Assembly (NCBI GenBank): GCA_023376005.1
Contig: CM042176.1
Coordinates: 15,886,816-15,950,815 of the forward strand
Reading direction: 5' to 3'
Origin: Doryteuthis pealeii
Taxonomy: Eukaryota > Mollusca > Cephalopoda > Myopsida > Loliginidae
DNA length: 64,000 nucleotides
Shown: positions 10,828 to 21,528 of the stretch, piece by piece
Layout: each line of letters opens with the position of its first letter
How positions within the stretch are numbered: position 1 is the first letter of the stretch
Notes under the pieces: generated by a model
Databases searched by the model: none
Told to the model about the DNA's origin: nothing
What the model saw: only the letters and a program-made list of their open reading frames with translations
Translations under genes and position numbers: made by a program

Positions 10828-11283
10828 ATATTCTGATGATGATGGAAATAAACATTGAAATGTCAACAGAATTATCAAAAACACATTTGCACATCAAGTG
10901 ATTATTACTTACCAGCAGGTTTTCCCAAATAACGTTTGTGATCGAGATTCAAAATTTGGCTACCTCCCAAAAGGACTAAACTCTTTTTGTTTTTTGTTTT
11001 TTGGGGGGAGCCTCATTCTATAACCCATCCACAATTGATGGAATGAGAAAGAGGAAAAAAGAGGAGAAATAAAGTGGAATGGTAGGGTGGGGTAGAAACA
11101 ACAGTGACAACAAATAAAACAAATAAAACTTTTAAAAGAAAAAAAGAAGAGAAATGAAGCGGCCATTTTGATTTTTAAGTGAGCATGCAAAATATGAAAG
11201 TGAGTGACATTCTTCTCACCTGAAGCTGAACAATCTGGAATGAAAAGGCAGGAATAGTGAGCGGCTAAATTTCTCCCCAAAAA

Positions 11284-11905
11284 AAAAAAAAAAAAGAGGG
11301 TTTTTTTTGGGGGGGGCTTAAGAGGGCTTTTTAAATAAGGCAGGGGGGCTTTAAAAAAAAAGTGATGGGGATTTAAATAAAAAAAAAAAAAAAAAAGGGT
11401 GACTTAAAGGATTTTTAAAAGAAGAGGGGGCTTTTAAAAAGGGGGCTTTTAAAAAGTGGGGGGCTTTAAAAAGTGGTGGGGCTTTAAAAAGGAGCTTAAA
11501 AAGGGGTGACTTAAAAAAGGGTCTTTTTATAAAAGAGATGGGGGCTTTATAAAAAGTGGTTTTAAAATAAGAGGGAGGGCTTTATAAAAAGGGGGGTAAA
11601 AATGAGGAGATTTTTTTAATTTTTTTTTTTAAAGAGGGTTGTTTAAATAATGGGGAGTTTTAAAAAAAGTGGTGGCATCTTTAAAAAAGTGTAGGGGGAC
11701 TTTAAAAAAGAGGGAGAGGGCTTAAAAAAAGGGGGGTTAAAAAGTGTGAGGGGGCTTTAAAAAAGGGGAGTGTTTAAAAAGGGGCTTTTAAAAATGTGGG
11801 GACTTCATAAAAAAGAGGTGAGTCTATAAAAAAATGAAGGGGGACTTTAAAAAGAAAAAGAGGGCTTTAAAAAAAATAAAAAAAGGGGGGGTCTAAAAAA
11901 ACAAA
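11284..11905. repeat. Degenerate G/A low-complexity repeat (gggctttaaaaa)n
   Basis: About 45 irregular units of 12-18 bases, such as ggggctttaaaaag, over 620 bases. Strong purine bias, with GGGG runs every 12-20 bases on the plus strand. Confidence 0.9.
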
Positions 11906-12123
11906 AAAAAACATGCAATTTAAGCAAAGCAATAAAAATACATGAGGACATTCCAGTATTTTTTTTTTTTTAATAATGTTTGTACAATCGAAGAAACTAT
12001 TTAATATAGAACGGCTTAGTTCCATCTTAAAAGGTAGAAAAATATTTTTTGTGAGTAATTTTCATAGCTCAGCTGAGTAGAAGACCTGCTTAGGTATTAT
12101 TGTCAGATTTGAAAAATATTGAT

Positions 12124-12125
<2 letters not shown>

Positions 12126-12156
<31 letters not shown>
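12126..12156. repeat. (TA)n microsatellite
   Basis: Alternating T and A. Confidence 0.9.
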
Positions 12157-12158
<2 letters not shown>

Positions 12159-12382
12159 CGAAGAAAAAGTGGAAGTAAATCCAACAATGTGTAATGTAAA
12201 AATTGAAAAAAAAAAAAACCCACAAATTTCATTAACAAATGTTTCCAAGATTTTCGGGATAAATTATGTCACGACGTTGTTTAAATTAAGTTGCCGATGT
12301 TAGCAATTTTAAGCATTTCTTTTCTTCCTCACATTTGAAGATCAACAAAAACAGAGGCTCGCAGACTTTTGTAAACCAACAA

Positions 12383-12434
12383 AAGCCCTGATGAAGGTCT
12401 ATCGAAACAGACAGAAACACTGCAGCATAGGCTT
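12383..12434 (+). ncRNA. Hammerhead-like motif, weak stem III
   Basis: CTGATGA and CGAAAC are present and the outer helix AAGCC / GGCTT pairs perfectly around them. Stem II is weak (GGT/ATC) and stem III is not convincing. The sequence continues aataaacattattcg, like retroelement 3' ends that carry hammerheads. A decayed relative is the best reading. Confidence 0.4.
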
Positions 12435-12484
12435 AATAAACATTATTCGTTAATGAAAATTGTGTTTTTTCAATTTTTACATCA

Positions 12485-12672
12485 TTACAGTTTAATGCCA
12501 TACCCAGGACACTAAGACTCTCAGCCACCGCCTTCTTGCACATATATGATAAAAAGCATTGGGGGGTGCCATAAGGGCAATAGGATTCGGACAATCATAT
12601 ACGTGCTAGGACTTTACGTGACCAGCCCATCTAGCCCAAGTAAGGACCAAAATAGAATGTTGCAGGTCATGA
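12485..12672 (+). mobile_element. R1 fragment
   Basis: Matches the middle of R1 (cagccaccgccttct, ataagggcaatagg, gtgctaggactttacgtgacc). Confidence 0.75.
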
Positions 12673-13210
12673 AACATGAGTGCATATATATATGTTAAGG
12701 GAAAAACTTTAAATTTGCTTCATTGTAATAATCTATTTCAACTGTGTAATCACAGCATCTTTAGACATGAGCAAAAACATGATTATTACTTAAGGAATTG
12801 TCCAGAATACAAGGATTCAAATATCTAAATCTTGGGAAGGGTTTCTTCATTTGGGAGGGCAGTAGGGATGGGGCTAGTAATATATATATATATATACCAA
12901 ACTTATTGGTAAATCCTCGCAGTGAGAAAAAAAACAGAAAATAGTTTGATTGTACAAATATATTACCAAACATCAACTGGGAAGAAAAACATTTTTGGAA
13001 AAAAGAAAAGACCCAGATAATCGTACCAACAAAAAATAATCTATTAGTACAATATTTTGGCCAAAAGAAAAAACAATTTATATGCATATATATATATATA
13101 TATATTTATATATACGATATATATATTCATACAAAACTGCCAGGAGACTAAAGCTAATAAGTAAAAAGTGCTCAATACCTAAGTAGAGTAAATAATAAAG
13201 ATAAATCTAA

Positions 13211-13320
13211 TGAGTCAGACGAACCTACTAAAAGTTTTGCTAAATGCTCTTCAGGGCTAAGATCTGACTCTTAGCCCTGAAGAGCATTAAGCGAAACTTT
13301 TAGTAGGTTCGTCTGACTCA
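13211..13320. repeat. Long palindrome with 52-base arms
   Basis: Left arm 13211-13262 and right arm 13269-13320 are near-perfect inverted copies around the six bases tctgac. Each arm, read outward, contains a CTGAAGAGC...GCGAAAC hammerhead-like core. It is probably made of two head-to-head ends of one element. Confidence 0.9.
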
Positions 13321-13351
13321 GGAAAGTGTTTGTTCATACATGCACAGTAAG

Positions 13352-13475
13352 GGCTTCCCGTAATGGTTAGAAAGCTAGACTCGCAGATCCATTACTACTA
13401 AATAGTGAGTTCGATCCTCACTGGATGCCCCTTGTGGCCTTGTGCTAAACCTAAGCTGTGCTTAGTTTTTCAGGA
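13352..13475 (+). mobile_element. SINE3-like tRNA-derived fragment
   Basis: tRNA-like block with A-box-like tcccgtaatggttagaaag and B box GAGTTCGATCC about 40 bases apart, followed by ccccttgtggcc. It directly precedes a SINE1 copy. A tRNA gene is unlikely because no acceptor stem closes. Confidence 0.55.
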
Positions 13476-13757
13476 GGGGCGTGGTCTAATGGTTAGAGTA
13501 ATAGGAAATGGACTTGTCGACCAGAGTTCAATTCCTGGACGAAGCTGTTTGCATTTCAGATAGTGCTAATACCCTTGGGAAAGATATGAATCCAATTCTC
13601 CCTCTAGCTAAGGGCAAATAGTAGAGCAGAGTAGGCTAAAACCATGGCTAGGTAACCAGTCTAGGAGAAGGAAAACTCTGAATTCAAACCTGTTAAACCC
13701 TGCTTAAGAAATTGACCTTGTGTTACATGCTGCTCACGTGGAAAGGTTGGTAAATAT
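13476..13757 (+). mobile_element. SINE1, tRNA-derived, full length
   Basis: Head ggggcgtggtctaatggtta (A box), then GAGTTCAATTCC (B box); body tgcatttcagatagtgctaa, gagaaggaaaactctgaatt and ttgaccttgtgttacatgct; (TA)n tail at 13754. The family has at least five other copies in the window, several in the opposite orientation. Confidence 0.85.
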
Positions 13758-13911
13758 ATATATAATGGACTCTCCCGTCAATGAGGGTTCATACACACAA
13801 TGAACTCCCACACAGGGATTTGTTTATAGTGGTGAAGGCTTGTGTTGGACCATCCACACTTTTTGGCACAGTCGATAGGAAAGAATTGGTGCATCAAGGG
13901 TTGCCACAAAC

Positions 13912-14156
13912 CCAATTAACGACCGACCTCAGGAATTTTGAATTCAGAGTTATCCCTCTCCTAGACTGGTTACCTACCCAAGGCTGATGGACCCAGTCTG
14001 ACCTACTATTTAACCCATAGCTGGAAAGAGAATATATGGATTCATACCTTTCCCAAGGGTATTAGCGCTATGTGAAATGCCAACAGCTTCGTCTAGGTAT
14101 TGAACTCGAATCGACGAGTCCATTTTCCACGACTCTAACCAATAGCCCACGCGCCT

Positions 14157-14157
<1 letters not shown>
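13912..14157 (-). mobile_element. SINE1, minus orientation
   Basis: Reverse-complement match to the copy at 13476; the tRNA-like head lies at the right end (ccacgactctaaccaatagc) and borders a long (TA)n(CA)n run. Confidence 0.8.

Positions 14158-14231
<74 letters not shown>
14158..14231. repeat. (TA)n(CA)n microsatellite
   Basis: About 50 bases of TA followed by about 22 bases of CA. Confidence 0.95.
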
Positions 14232-14477
14232 TGCACAGTAAGGTCCCCTCTAATTGATTATCAAGTTACATTAAGGTTGTGCGACCAGTTCTCAAGATAA
14301 TGAAATGATTTGGCTTTCTTAGGAGCGAAGTCGGTTTTGGCATTCAGATATTTGCAGGAACCATTCCAAGAATCCAACAATTCTTTGCATTCGAATTTAT
14401 GCATTCTGTAGCATAGGAATAGACATGCATACAATCGCTTATTATTTCTTGGAACATGGAACATTGGGAAGTCTTAC

Positions 14478-14564
14478 CTTGTCAGACAACATGACAAAAT
14501 CTGTGTAGCGTCGAAAGACAAACCAAGAGTCTTGCGGTGAACGGATCACCTGTAGTTTAAACAC
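14478..14564 (-). CDS. SNX16: SNX16 exon, start of the PX domain
   Basis: 87-nt exon (29 codons) on the minus strand, too short for long-ORF searches. The acceptor is tttctcattacag before 14564; the donor GTAAGA follows 14478. Translation is VFKLQVIRSPQDSWFVFRR then YTDFVMLSDK. It corresponds to the SNX16 segment with consensus VYKxxV...SWxVFRRYTDFxxLxDK, and the RRY motif is the canonical PX-domain arginine pair that holds the 3-phosphate of PtdIns(3)P. Both ends are phase 0, which joins it seamlessly to ...RARFT (exon ending 63546) and LKNISS... (exon starting 4491). Intron lengths are therefore 48,981 and 9,986 bases. Assignment is from the motif pattern of PX proteins and is strong. Confidence 0.94.
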
Positions 14565-14655
14565 CTGTAATGAGAAAAAAGTAAGGTGGCATTAAAGAAC
14601 AGAATAAAATAGACTATTTATTTAGAAAAAAACAATTTTTTTTTTTTTTTAATGA

Positions 14656-14850
14656 TCTCGGATTGGTTGGTTGGTTGAACTTTATTGCAGGTCAACCTTT
14701 GTTGGGTTATTTTATGCCAAAGAAGTTTGTTTTTTTTTATTCATTATTGATGGCTATTCAAAAAAATTTTCTCAGACAAAATTTTATTTTTGGTTTCATC
14801 TATTAACAAACAAACAAAAAAAAAAAAAAAAAAAAAATAAAACCCAGATT
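14656..14850 (+). mobile_element. R1-related 5' fragment
   Basis: Starts cggattggttggttggttg and tttgttgggttattttatgcc, the diverged R1 subfamily start that is repeated at 15114. It ends in poly-A. Confidence 0.6.
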
Positions 14851-14858
14851 CAAACATT

Positions 14859-15098
14859 AAAACTCTTAACGTTCTATACCACCTCATTCCACCCGTCCGG
14901 AAGTCACATTCATTTTCCTAATCTACCCCAAATGATAGCCTTTGTTTAAATGTAGTATTAAACATATTTAGAAGTCTTTGATTTAAGGGAAATAACATAA
15001 CTTTAAATGAAAAGGCCATTTTTAGCCATTTTTTGATAAATCTTTATAAGAATTGGGATCTGGACTTAAAAAATTCTCAACAGGATGTTAAGAGTTAA
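14859..15098. mobile_element. TTAA-target MITE, copy b
   Basis: Inverted ends CTCTTAACGTTCT / AGGATGTTAAGAG, right flank ttaa, left flank changed to aaaa. It shares its A-rich left flank with copy a at 7.2 kb, so the two sites probably come from one duplicated insertion or from insertion into the same repeat. Confidence 0.85.
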
Positions 15099-15113
15099 AT
15101 GGTCGGTATGTAT

Positions 15114-15745
15114 CTCGGATTGGTTGGTTGGTCGGTCTTTATTGCATGTCAAACTTTGTTGGGTTATTTTATGCCAAAGAAGTTTTTTTTTTATTCGTTA
15201 TTAATGACTGTTCAAATATTTTTTCTCTGACTTAATTTAAAAAAAAAAACATTATTTAAAACTCATTTTTTCTATTTAGCCCATAGATGAGACCTTAACA
15301 GGTACCACTACTCCAGATCAGAATGAACCTAGGAATAATGGTGATGAAGGGGTACTCCACACTCTCCAAAGCTCCAGAATTGGAACTTTACCACTAGATG
15401 CAGTTTAATGTCATACCCAAGACACTAAGACCTCTCAGTCACATTCTTCTAGCACATATATGATAAAAAGGGTTTGGGGGGTTTACCATACAGGCAATAG
15501 GGTTGAGACAATCATATAGGTGCCAGGCCTTAACATAATCAAACGATTGATCAGAGGGGCCACTGCAACCATCTGTCTTGCCTAAAAGTCAAAGTGGAGT
15601 GTTGCATGTCATGGACTGGTCAGTCACCAGGATTCTGTCCTTAAACATCATGGTTCACCACACACGGCCAACAGGTGGCCCCATTGGGGAATTTTACCTC
15701 TTGCAGAGGTGCAGTTGGGTTATTCTACTGTCCTAGCCAACTGGG
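15114..15745 (+). mobile_element. R1-related repeat (diverged subfamily)
   Basis: Follows the R1 order throughout (cccatagatgagacc, ggtgatgaaggggtactcc, ataagg/acaggcaatagggtt, ggccaacaggtggccccatt) with about one difference in six bases. Confidence 0.75.
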
Positions 15746-15787
15746 TGAAACTTTAGTTGATAGAGATGCAAAAATATTATTCTAATG

Positions 15788-15890
15788 AGAACTATTATAC
15801 CTCCATCTATGTATTAATAGTAGGGCAGACCGGGCTCTTTAACCTGGGTATGGCAACTAGGCTAGGAGAAGGAAAACTGAATTCAAATGA
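15788..15890 (+). mobile_element. SINE1 tail fragment
   Basis: agtagggcagaccgggctct and ctaggagaaggaaaactgaa match the SINE1 body. Confidence 0.65.
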
Positions 15891-16040
15891 AAGGGACTCT
15901 CTTCAGGTTAGTCAAAACTCCTTTCAGAGCTCCTCCTCCTCCTCCTACTCTAAAGTTATCTCCCACCAGGTTAATCAAGTGCTACTGACCCCTACCATGC
16001 TAATAAACCCTGACCACCTCGTAACGGCCGACCTCCTACC

Positions 16041-16265
16041 ACCTCGCTAACGAAACGCAGCCGACCACGCTAACAAAACGCAGCCGACCCTCACCACCTC
16101 GCTAACAAAACGCAGCCGACGCTAACAAACGCAGCCGACCCTGACCACCTCGCTAACAAAACGCAGCCGACCCTGACCACCTCGCTAAAAAACGCAGCCG
16201 AACCCTCACCACCCTCGCTAACAAAACGCAGCTGACCCTCACCACCCCGCTAACAAAACGCACCC
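16041..16265. repeat. 32-bp tandem minisatellite, about 7 copies
   Basis: Units of the type ctaacaaaacgcagccgacc followed by ctcaccacctcg, with small deletions. GC content is far above the neighbourhood. Confidence 0.9.
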
Positions 16266-16606
16266 AATTGTTATAATAAAACACCAACCCCAATAAACAG
16301 CAGAAGACAGACATTTATGGATTATTGATAATTTAATAAAATATCATTTTTTTGGGGGGGGCATAATTCTCAGTTGAACAAATAAATTGTCTACAAACAA
16401 TTTCGTTTGTCCTCTAACACCAAAAACACTTTTGTCTCTGTCATCGTCATTTCTCATTCACATATGACAGAATAGAATAGAAAACACCTGTTACCTGAAA
16501 ATTTATTATTGATTTGAAAGATGCCAAGTTTATTTTTAAATGCATTCAACATGTAGAGAAGATCTAGTGGATAATTTGGGTCATTATTTACATATAAATA
16601 TACTAG

Positions 16607-17340
16607 ATTTGTTTCGTTTACGGCATTATCAACTGTTAGGGAGAGTTATCTCCCCCTAACAATTCTACATCGGATATACTCACTGACTAGCAGTGAGATA
16701 GAGAACTGACTGGCCCATGTGTGACCACACACACAGTTAAATTCTATCCAAAACCATCCCACTGTATTCTCGGTCAGTGAGAATAAATAAAACAAATATT
16801 GTTATATGTTAAACATATTTCACTGTTTTTGTTATAATTTTTTATTCCTACATCTCGGGATATAACATCAACATCAACCTCAGTGGGTCATTTAATGCCA
16901 ATAAATTCATTCTTAATGGATACTAAATTTTTTTTAGAAACACATTTTTCTATTTAACCCATAGATGGGACCCTAACAGGTACTACCGGATCAGTGTGGA
17001 CCAGGAAGCAATGGTGATGAAGGGGTGCTCCACATTCCCCAAACCTCCAAAACTAGAACCTCACCATCTGATAGAGTTTAACGTCATTCCCAGGGCATGA
17101 CCTTTTAGCACCCATATGATGAAAAGGGTTGAAGCTTGCCATAAGGGCAATAGGGTTGGGGCAATCATATAGATGACCAGCTATTGATCAAAGGGGGCCT
17201 CTCCGACCGCCCGTCTAGCCCAAAGTAAGGGTCTAAGTGGAGTGTTGCATGTCATGGACGGCTCATCCACCAGGATCCCATCCTTAAGCATCACGGGTCG
17301 CCACCCACGGCCAACAGGTGGCACCATTGGGTGAGTTTTA
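16607..17340 (+). mobile_element. R1 copy interrupted by a solo LTR
   Basis: R1 start (tttcgtttacggcat) at 16610-16633 resumes at 16868 (atcaacctcagtgggtca) and runs to ggccaacaggtggc. Confidence 0.8.
16634..16867 (+). mobile_element. Solo LTR, 234 bp, with 5-base target duplication
   Basis: Begins TGTTAGGGAG and ends GATATAACA. It is flanked on both sides by tcaac (16629-16633, 16868-16872) and splits R1. Contains AATAAA (gagaataaataaaac) about 70 bases before its end, which sets the orientation as plus. Confidence 0.85.
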
Positions 17341-17453
17341 TTTCTGTTTCTTTTTTAAGATAGAGGATCTCTTGTATTTTTGAGTGTTCATTTTTTAGAT
17401 TTTTATCTTCATTAAATATTCCATTTAAACTCAAACACATTTTTTTAAAACTC

Positions 17454-18090
17454 TTTTTTCAATTTAACCCATAGATGGGACCCTAACAGGTACTACTAAT
17501 CTGGTTCAGAGTGGACCTGGTGTTGGAATATTTTGGATATAAGGTATGCTCTAATTTCCCACCTGGATTCATAGACTAGCTAAGGTCACATGGTTTACTC
17601 CTCCGGCCAATCAACAAGCCATACTGCGTGGCTGATACATTACTTAAACACTGATACTTGCGACAGTTCACTTGCAATCATTGAGGAGGAACTTATGACC
17701 ATTGACGAAGGAACTGAGGACTCTTTATAGGAAGGACCAAAGGATTCATTATCGGAGGACTCTTTACCAAGGATCCAATTCCATTGAACAAGCACTTGCT
17801 TGAAGGCCAAAAGATGGCCCATAAAAACTTAACACCTGGGAGTAATGGCGGTGAAGGGGTACTCCACACTCCCCAGAGCTCCAAAATTGAAAGTTCACTA
17901 TAAGATTCAGTTTATGTCATGCCCAGAACATGAAGACCCTCAGCCACTGCCTTCTAGCACATATATGATTTAAAAAATCAATTGGGAGTTTGCCATAAGT
18001 GCAATATGATTGGGACAATCTTATAGGCGCTAGGGCTTGACATGACTTCCAAAGTGATTGGAGGGGCCTCTCCAAATTCCTGTCTAGCAT
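17454..18090 (+). mobile_element. R1-related repeat interrupted by a solo LTR
   Basis: Starts aatttaacccatagatggga, is cut at ggacctgg, and resumes cctgggagtaatggcggtga. Confidence 0.75.
17521..17834 (+). mobile_element. Solo LTR, 314 bp, with 5-base target duplication
   Basis: TGTTGGAATA...CTTAACA flanked by cctgg on both sides (17516-17520, 17835-17839) inside R1. The TGTTGGAAT start is common in Ty1/copia LTRs, so copia is possible but unproven. Confidence 0.88.
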
Positions 18091-18099
18091 TTAAATTCT

Positions 18100-18389
18100 A
18101 ACAACCGGAAGTTGTACATATTTTTACTTGTAACTTTAATTACCTATGACATTTTACAACTTAATAATAATCAAACACCACTCTTTTAGAAGAGTTCTAT
18201 AATATTTTCAGATACCACTAAACCTTATTTAGATAAAATATCTAGAGACCATTTAAGCTCTCCATCAATCTAAAAAAATTATTTATTTCAATTCTATTTA
18301 CTGTATTAATTTAATTTTTAAAAATGTTAATTTTTTTTTTTTTTTTTTTTAAATTTTAATTTTTTTTAGAGTACCCGTCAAGGAATGAG
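18100..18389. other. AT-rich, no gene seen
   Basis: Unassigned intron sequence ending in poly-T. Confidence 0.5.
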
Positions 18390-18700
18390 TAGAAGTAAAC
18401 ATACAAAAAAAAAAAAAAAAAAAAAAAAAAATCAGACAGAGAGATAGATACTAACACAGAGATACATAAAAAAACCCTTGAGAAAGATACACAGGTTATT
18501 AAAAAAAACAAAAAAAAAAAATCAGACAGAGAGATAGACTAACACAGAGATACATAAAAAAAACCCTTGAGAAAGATACACAGGTTATTAAAAAAAACAA
18601 AAAAAAAAAAAATCAGACAGAGAGATAGATACTAACACAGAGATACATAAAAAAAACCCTTGAGAAAGATACACAGGTTATTAAAAAAAAAAAAAAAAAC
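18390..18700. repeat. Tandem repeat of about 90 bp, three copies
   Basis: Units contain atcagacagagagatagat, actaacacagagatacat and cccttgagaaagatacacag, separated by poly-A of variable length. Confidence 0.92.
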
Positions 18701-19064
18701 AGTATCTAAGTTAGAAATACTAATAGTATAATTTGATTGCATCGAGACCAACAAACATTAATGACCTAGAATCACCACTGATATATATATAAGTAAAGAA
18801 ATAACAAAAGACTTAGAGATTTAGCATTATAGTCTATTTCAGGGAGCTTAGACAAAGTGTCTAACTCTCCCGATTCATTAGATGCGAATGATGAATTCTT
18901 TATTTTTAAAAAATAAAAATAAATATTAAAAAAATATTTTAAAAATTAAAATTTTTTTTTTAAATATTAAAAAGAAATTTAAAAAAAATATAAAAATCTG
19001 TTTTCAAATGCCTTTAAAGTAATAAAGAATTCATCATTCGTATCTGATGAGTAATATATATATA

Positions 19065-19302
19065 TATATATTTACCAACCCCTCCGCATGAGCAGGATGT
19101 GACACAAGGTCAATTTTTTAAGCGGAGTTCAACAGGTTTCAATTCAGAGTTTTCCTTCTCCTAGACCGGATGCCTAACCAAGGTTAAAGAGCCCAGTCTG
19201 CCCTACTATTTACCCATAGCGGGAGGGAGAGTAGGATTTCCATACCTTTCCCCAAGGTNGTATTAGCACTAAGTGAAATGCAGCTACCCGCGTCCACTAA
19301 TA
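19065..19302 (-). mobile_element. SINE1, minus orientation, head truncated
   Basis: gagcaggatgtgacacaagg, ccttctcctagaccgg and atttacccatag match SINE1 in reverse. The single ambiguous base N is at 19259. Confidence 0.8.
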
Positions 19303-19568
19303 TATATATATATATATGTATGTATGTGTGTGGTGTGGTCCGTGTCTACATATGTATGTTTGCATATATATATATATATATGTTTGCATATATGTGTATA
19401 TGTATGTATATACAGGGGGGGTGCAAAATAGGTATACAACAGTATCACACAGATGAAATTAGTAGCATATTATCTTGAGTGTCCTCATTTTGTAAAATTT
19501 TGGTGTCATTAGCCATATTTAATTGTGACTAATATTAACATGTTATGATAATTAATGTATTACACGTA

Positions 19569-20187
19569 CTAGCAAATATATGCACCCTCCGGGTGCAATA
19601 TTTAAGTTTCAATGTAATGAAATATCGTATTAAATTAGAAAGTCTAATAAGAAGGCAGATAAAAAGATATGTAATAGAGTGGGGGTATAATAGAAAAATA
19701 AAGAAATGAAACTTACTCTTCCATCACTCCCGTCTTTCATTACTGAATTTTACTTATTTAACTATTTAGTTAAATTAGGAAATAAAGAATAAAATGACAG
19801 TTATTTTTTCTTGTTAATGGATTTCATTTAAGATTCATTGAAGAGATGTTTGCTTATAATTCATTAAAATAAAACCAAACAATTAAAAATCAATAATACT
19901 AAGCACATATTTAATAAAATCACATTTTTAATATCAATATGCAAATTAGCCTTCCCATTCACACTGTAAACCGCTATTTTTTGTATATATAAATACAATT
20001 GCATGTTATTTGTATGTAGATATGGACAACACTAATAAAAGGTGAAGCAATTTTATTAATAATTGAGGTTTAAATATAAATATAAAATCATGGAGAATGT
20101 GATATAAATAATGAAGGGAATTGTGACTTGAGTAGTAATATAGTTTCGGTTACAGACAGAAAACACACAATCTCCATTATAATAAGA
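19569..20187 (-). mobile_element. Non-autonomous Helitron, full length, minus
   Basis: Minus strand starts TCTTATTATAATGG and ends with the hairpin GCACCC-GGA-GGGTGC, then atatatttg and CTAG followed by T. These are the Helitron hallmarks: 5' TC, a 3' hairpin about 10 bases before CTRR, and insertion before T. Length is 619; no Rep/helicase coding. Confidence 0.85.
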
Positions 20188-20273
20188 ATTGTAACATTTG
20201 TTTGTTTAATAAATGCAAGGAGTATTGAATGTGTTTTTTTTTTTAATAACTGTATACTTACTTTGCACCCCCT

Positions 20274-20285
20274 TATATATATATA

Positions 20286-20322
<37 letters not shown>
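20274..20322. repeat. (TA)n microsatellite
   Basis: Alternating TA with one break; it borders the 3' end of a hammerhead SINE. Confidence 0.9.
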
Positions 20323-20327
<5 letters not shown>

Positions 20328-20330
20328 ATT

Positions 20331-20615
20331 ATAAGTCATCCACAGACACCATGTTTCATGTCTCATCAGTGTGGCTAGACACAACTACCACCTCCGACCA
20401 GAAGCAAAACCCGACAGACTTTTCATCAGCCTGATTCATTACCCTCTAGGCCATCGACAGCTGTGGTGTTTTAACTATTAAATACATACATTTGTTTATA
20501 TATTTTACAATCACAGAGAGATCCAATCTGAAACAACAGATGATCTTTGCTTCAGGCTGGCAGTGAAAGTTAAGTAAAGTCGCTCCTAGTGAGCTCTACC
20601 GGGTTTTGGAGCATA

Positions 20616-20617
<2 letters not shown>
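20331..20617 (-). mobile_element. Hammerhead SINE, minus copy, ribozyme broken
   Basis: Head-to-head partner of 20648-20946. On the minus strand it starts atgctccaaaacccgg, carries an A-box-like TGGCCTAGAGGG and B-box-like GGGTTTTGCTTC, and ends with hammerhead remnants (20340-20374). There CCACA, CTGATGA, GAAA and TGTGG are kept but the second strand of stem II is gone. Confidence 0.7.
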
Positions 20618-20647
<30 letters not shown>

Positions 20648-20650
<3 letters not shown>

Positions 20651-20946
20651 CCAAATTTCATAGTTGAGCACTGTAGGGGAGACATTAGTTGAGCTTTCAC
20701 TGTTTAGCATAAAAGCAAATACTTGCCTGTTGTTTACAGACTGGAGTTCTCTGGTGATTGTAAAAGCATACATCCTTAGGTTTACCAATTAATTGTTCCC
20801 CCTGGCTGACAGTTCCTGATAGCCAAGAGGATAAGGAGCTTGACGGACGAAAATTCTGTCGGGTTTCCACCTGGCTAGAGGTAGCTGTTAAAAAGTCAAG
20901 CTGCATTGATGAGAAGTAAACTTTGAAACACATGTCTGTGGATGAT
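20648..20946 (+). mobile_element. Hammerhead SINE, plus copy
   Basis: About 300 bp between (TA)n tracts. Order: 5' block ccccaaatttcatagttgag, middle region, tRNA-like block with A box TAGCCAAGAGG and B box GGGTTTCCACC, then a hammerhead at the 3' end followed by (TA)n. The tRNA-like block lies inside the element rather than at its 5' end. No protein coding capacity. Confidence 0.75.
20901..20941 (+). ncRNA. Hammerhead ribozyme, one core change
   Basis: Order: CTGCA (stem I), TTGATGA (core; C3 changed to T), GAAG-TAAA-CTTT (stem II), GAAA, CACATGTC (stem III and cleavage C), TGTGG (stem I). Stem I pairs over five positions with two G-U pairs. Its stem II differs from those at 53.6 and 59.2 kb but still pairs. 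The C3 change would be expected to weaken or abolish cleavage. Confidence 0.7.

Positions 20947-20947
<1 letters not shown>

Positions 20948-20977
<30 letters not shown>
20948..20977. repeat. (TA)n microsatellite
   Basis: Alternating TA between the hammerhead SINE and the polypurine block. Confidence 0.9.
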
Positions 20978-20982
<5 letters not shown>

Positions 20983-21528
20983 GGAGAGAAGGGAGGAAAG
21001 AGAGAGAGAGGAGGAGAGAGAGGAGGAGAGAGAGAAGAGAGGAGAGAGAGAGGAAGAGAGAGGAGAGAGGAGGAGAGAGAGAGGAGGAGAGAGAGGAGAG
21101 AGAGAGGAGGAGAGAGAGGGAGAGAGAGAGAGGAGGAGAGGGAGAGAGAGAGAGGAAGAGAGAGAGAGAGAGGAGAGAGAGAGGAGGAAGAGAGAGGAGG
21201 AGAGAGAGGGGAGATAGAGAGAGGAGGGGAGATAGAGAGAGGAGGGGAGATAGGAGAGGAGGGAGATAGAGAGAGGAGGGAGAGATAGAGAGAGGAGGGG
21301 AGAGAGAGAGAGGAGGGGAGATAGAGAGAGGAGGGAGATAGAGAGAGGAGGGGAGATAGAGAGAGAGGGGAGATAGAGAGAGGAGGGAGAAGAGAGAGGA
21401 GGGGAGATAGAGAGAGGAGAGAGAGGAAGAGAGGAGGAGGGAGAAGAGAGGAGGAGGGGAGAAGGAGAGGAGGAGAGAAGAGAGGAGAGAGAGAAGAGAG
21501 GAGAGAGATAGAGAGAGAGGAGAGATAG
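20978..21528. repeat. Polypurine (GGAGAGA)n tract, cassette 1
   Basis: About 550 bases of only G and A on the plus strand with occasional T. Units include gaggaggagagagag and gaggggagatagagag. Open frames in all directions are by-products. Confidence 0.95.

Noticed and set aside
13352..13430. tRNA gene on the plus strand
   Set aside because: tRNA-like boxes without a closed acceptor stem, directly joined to repeat sequence.
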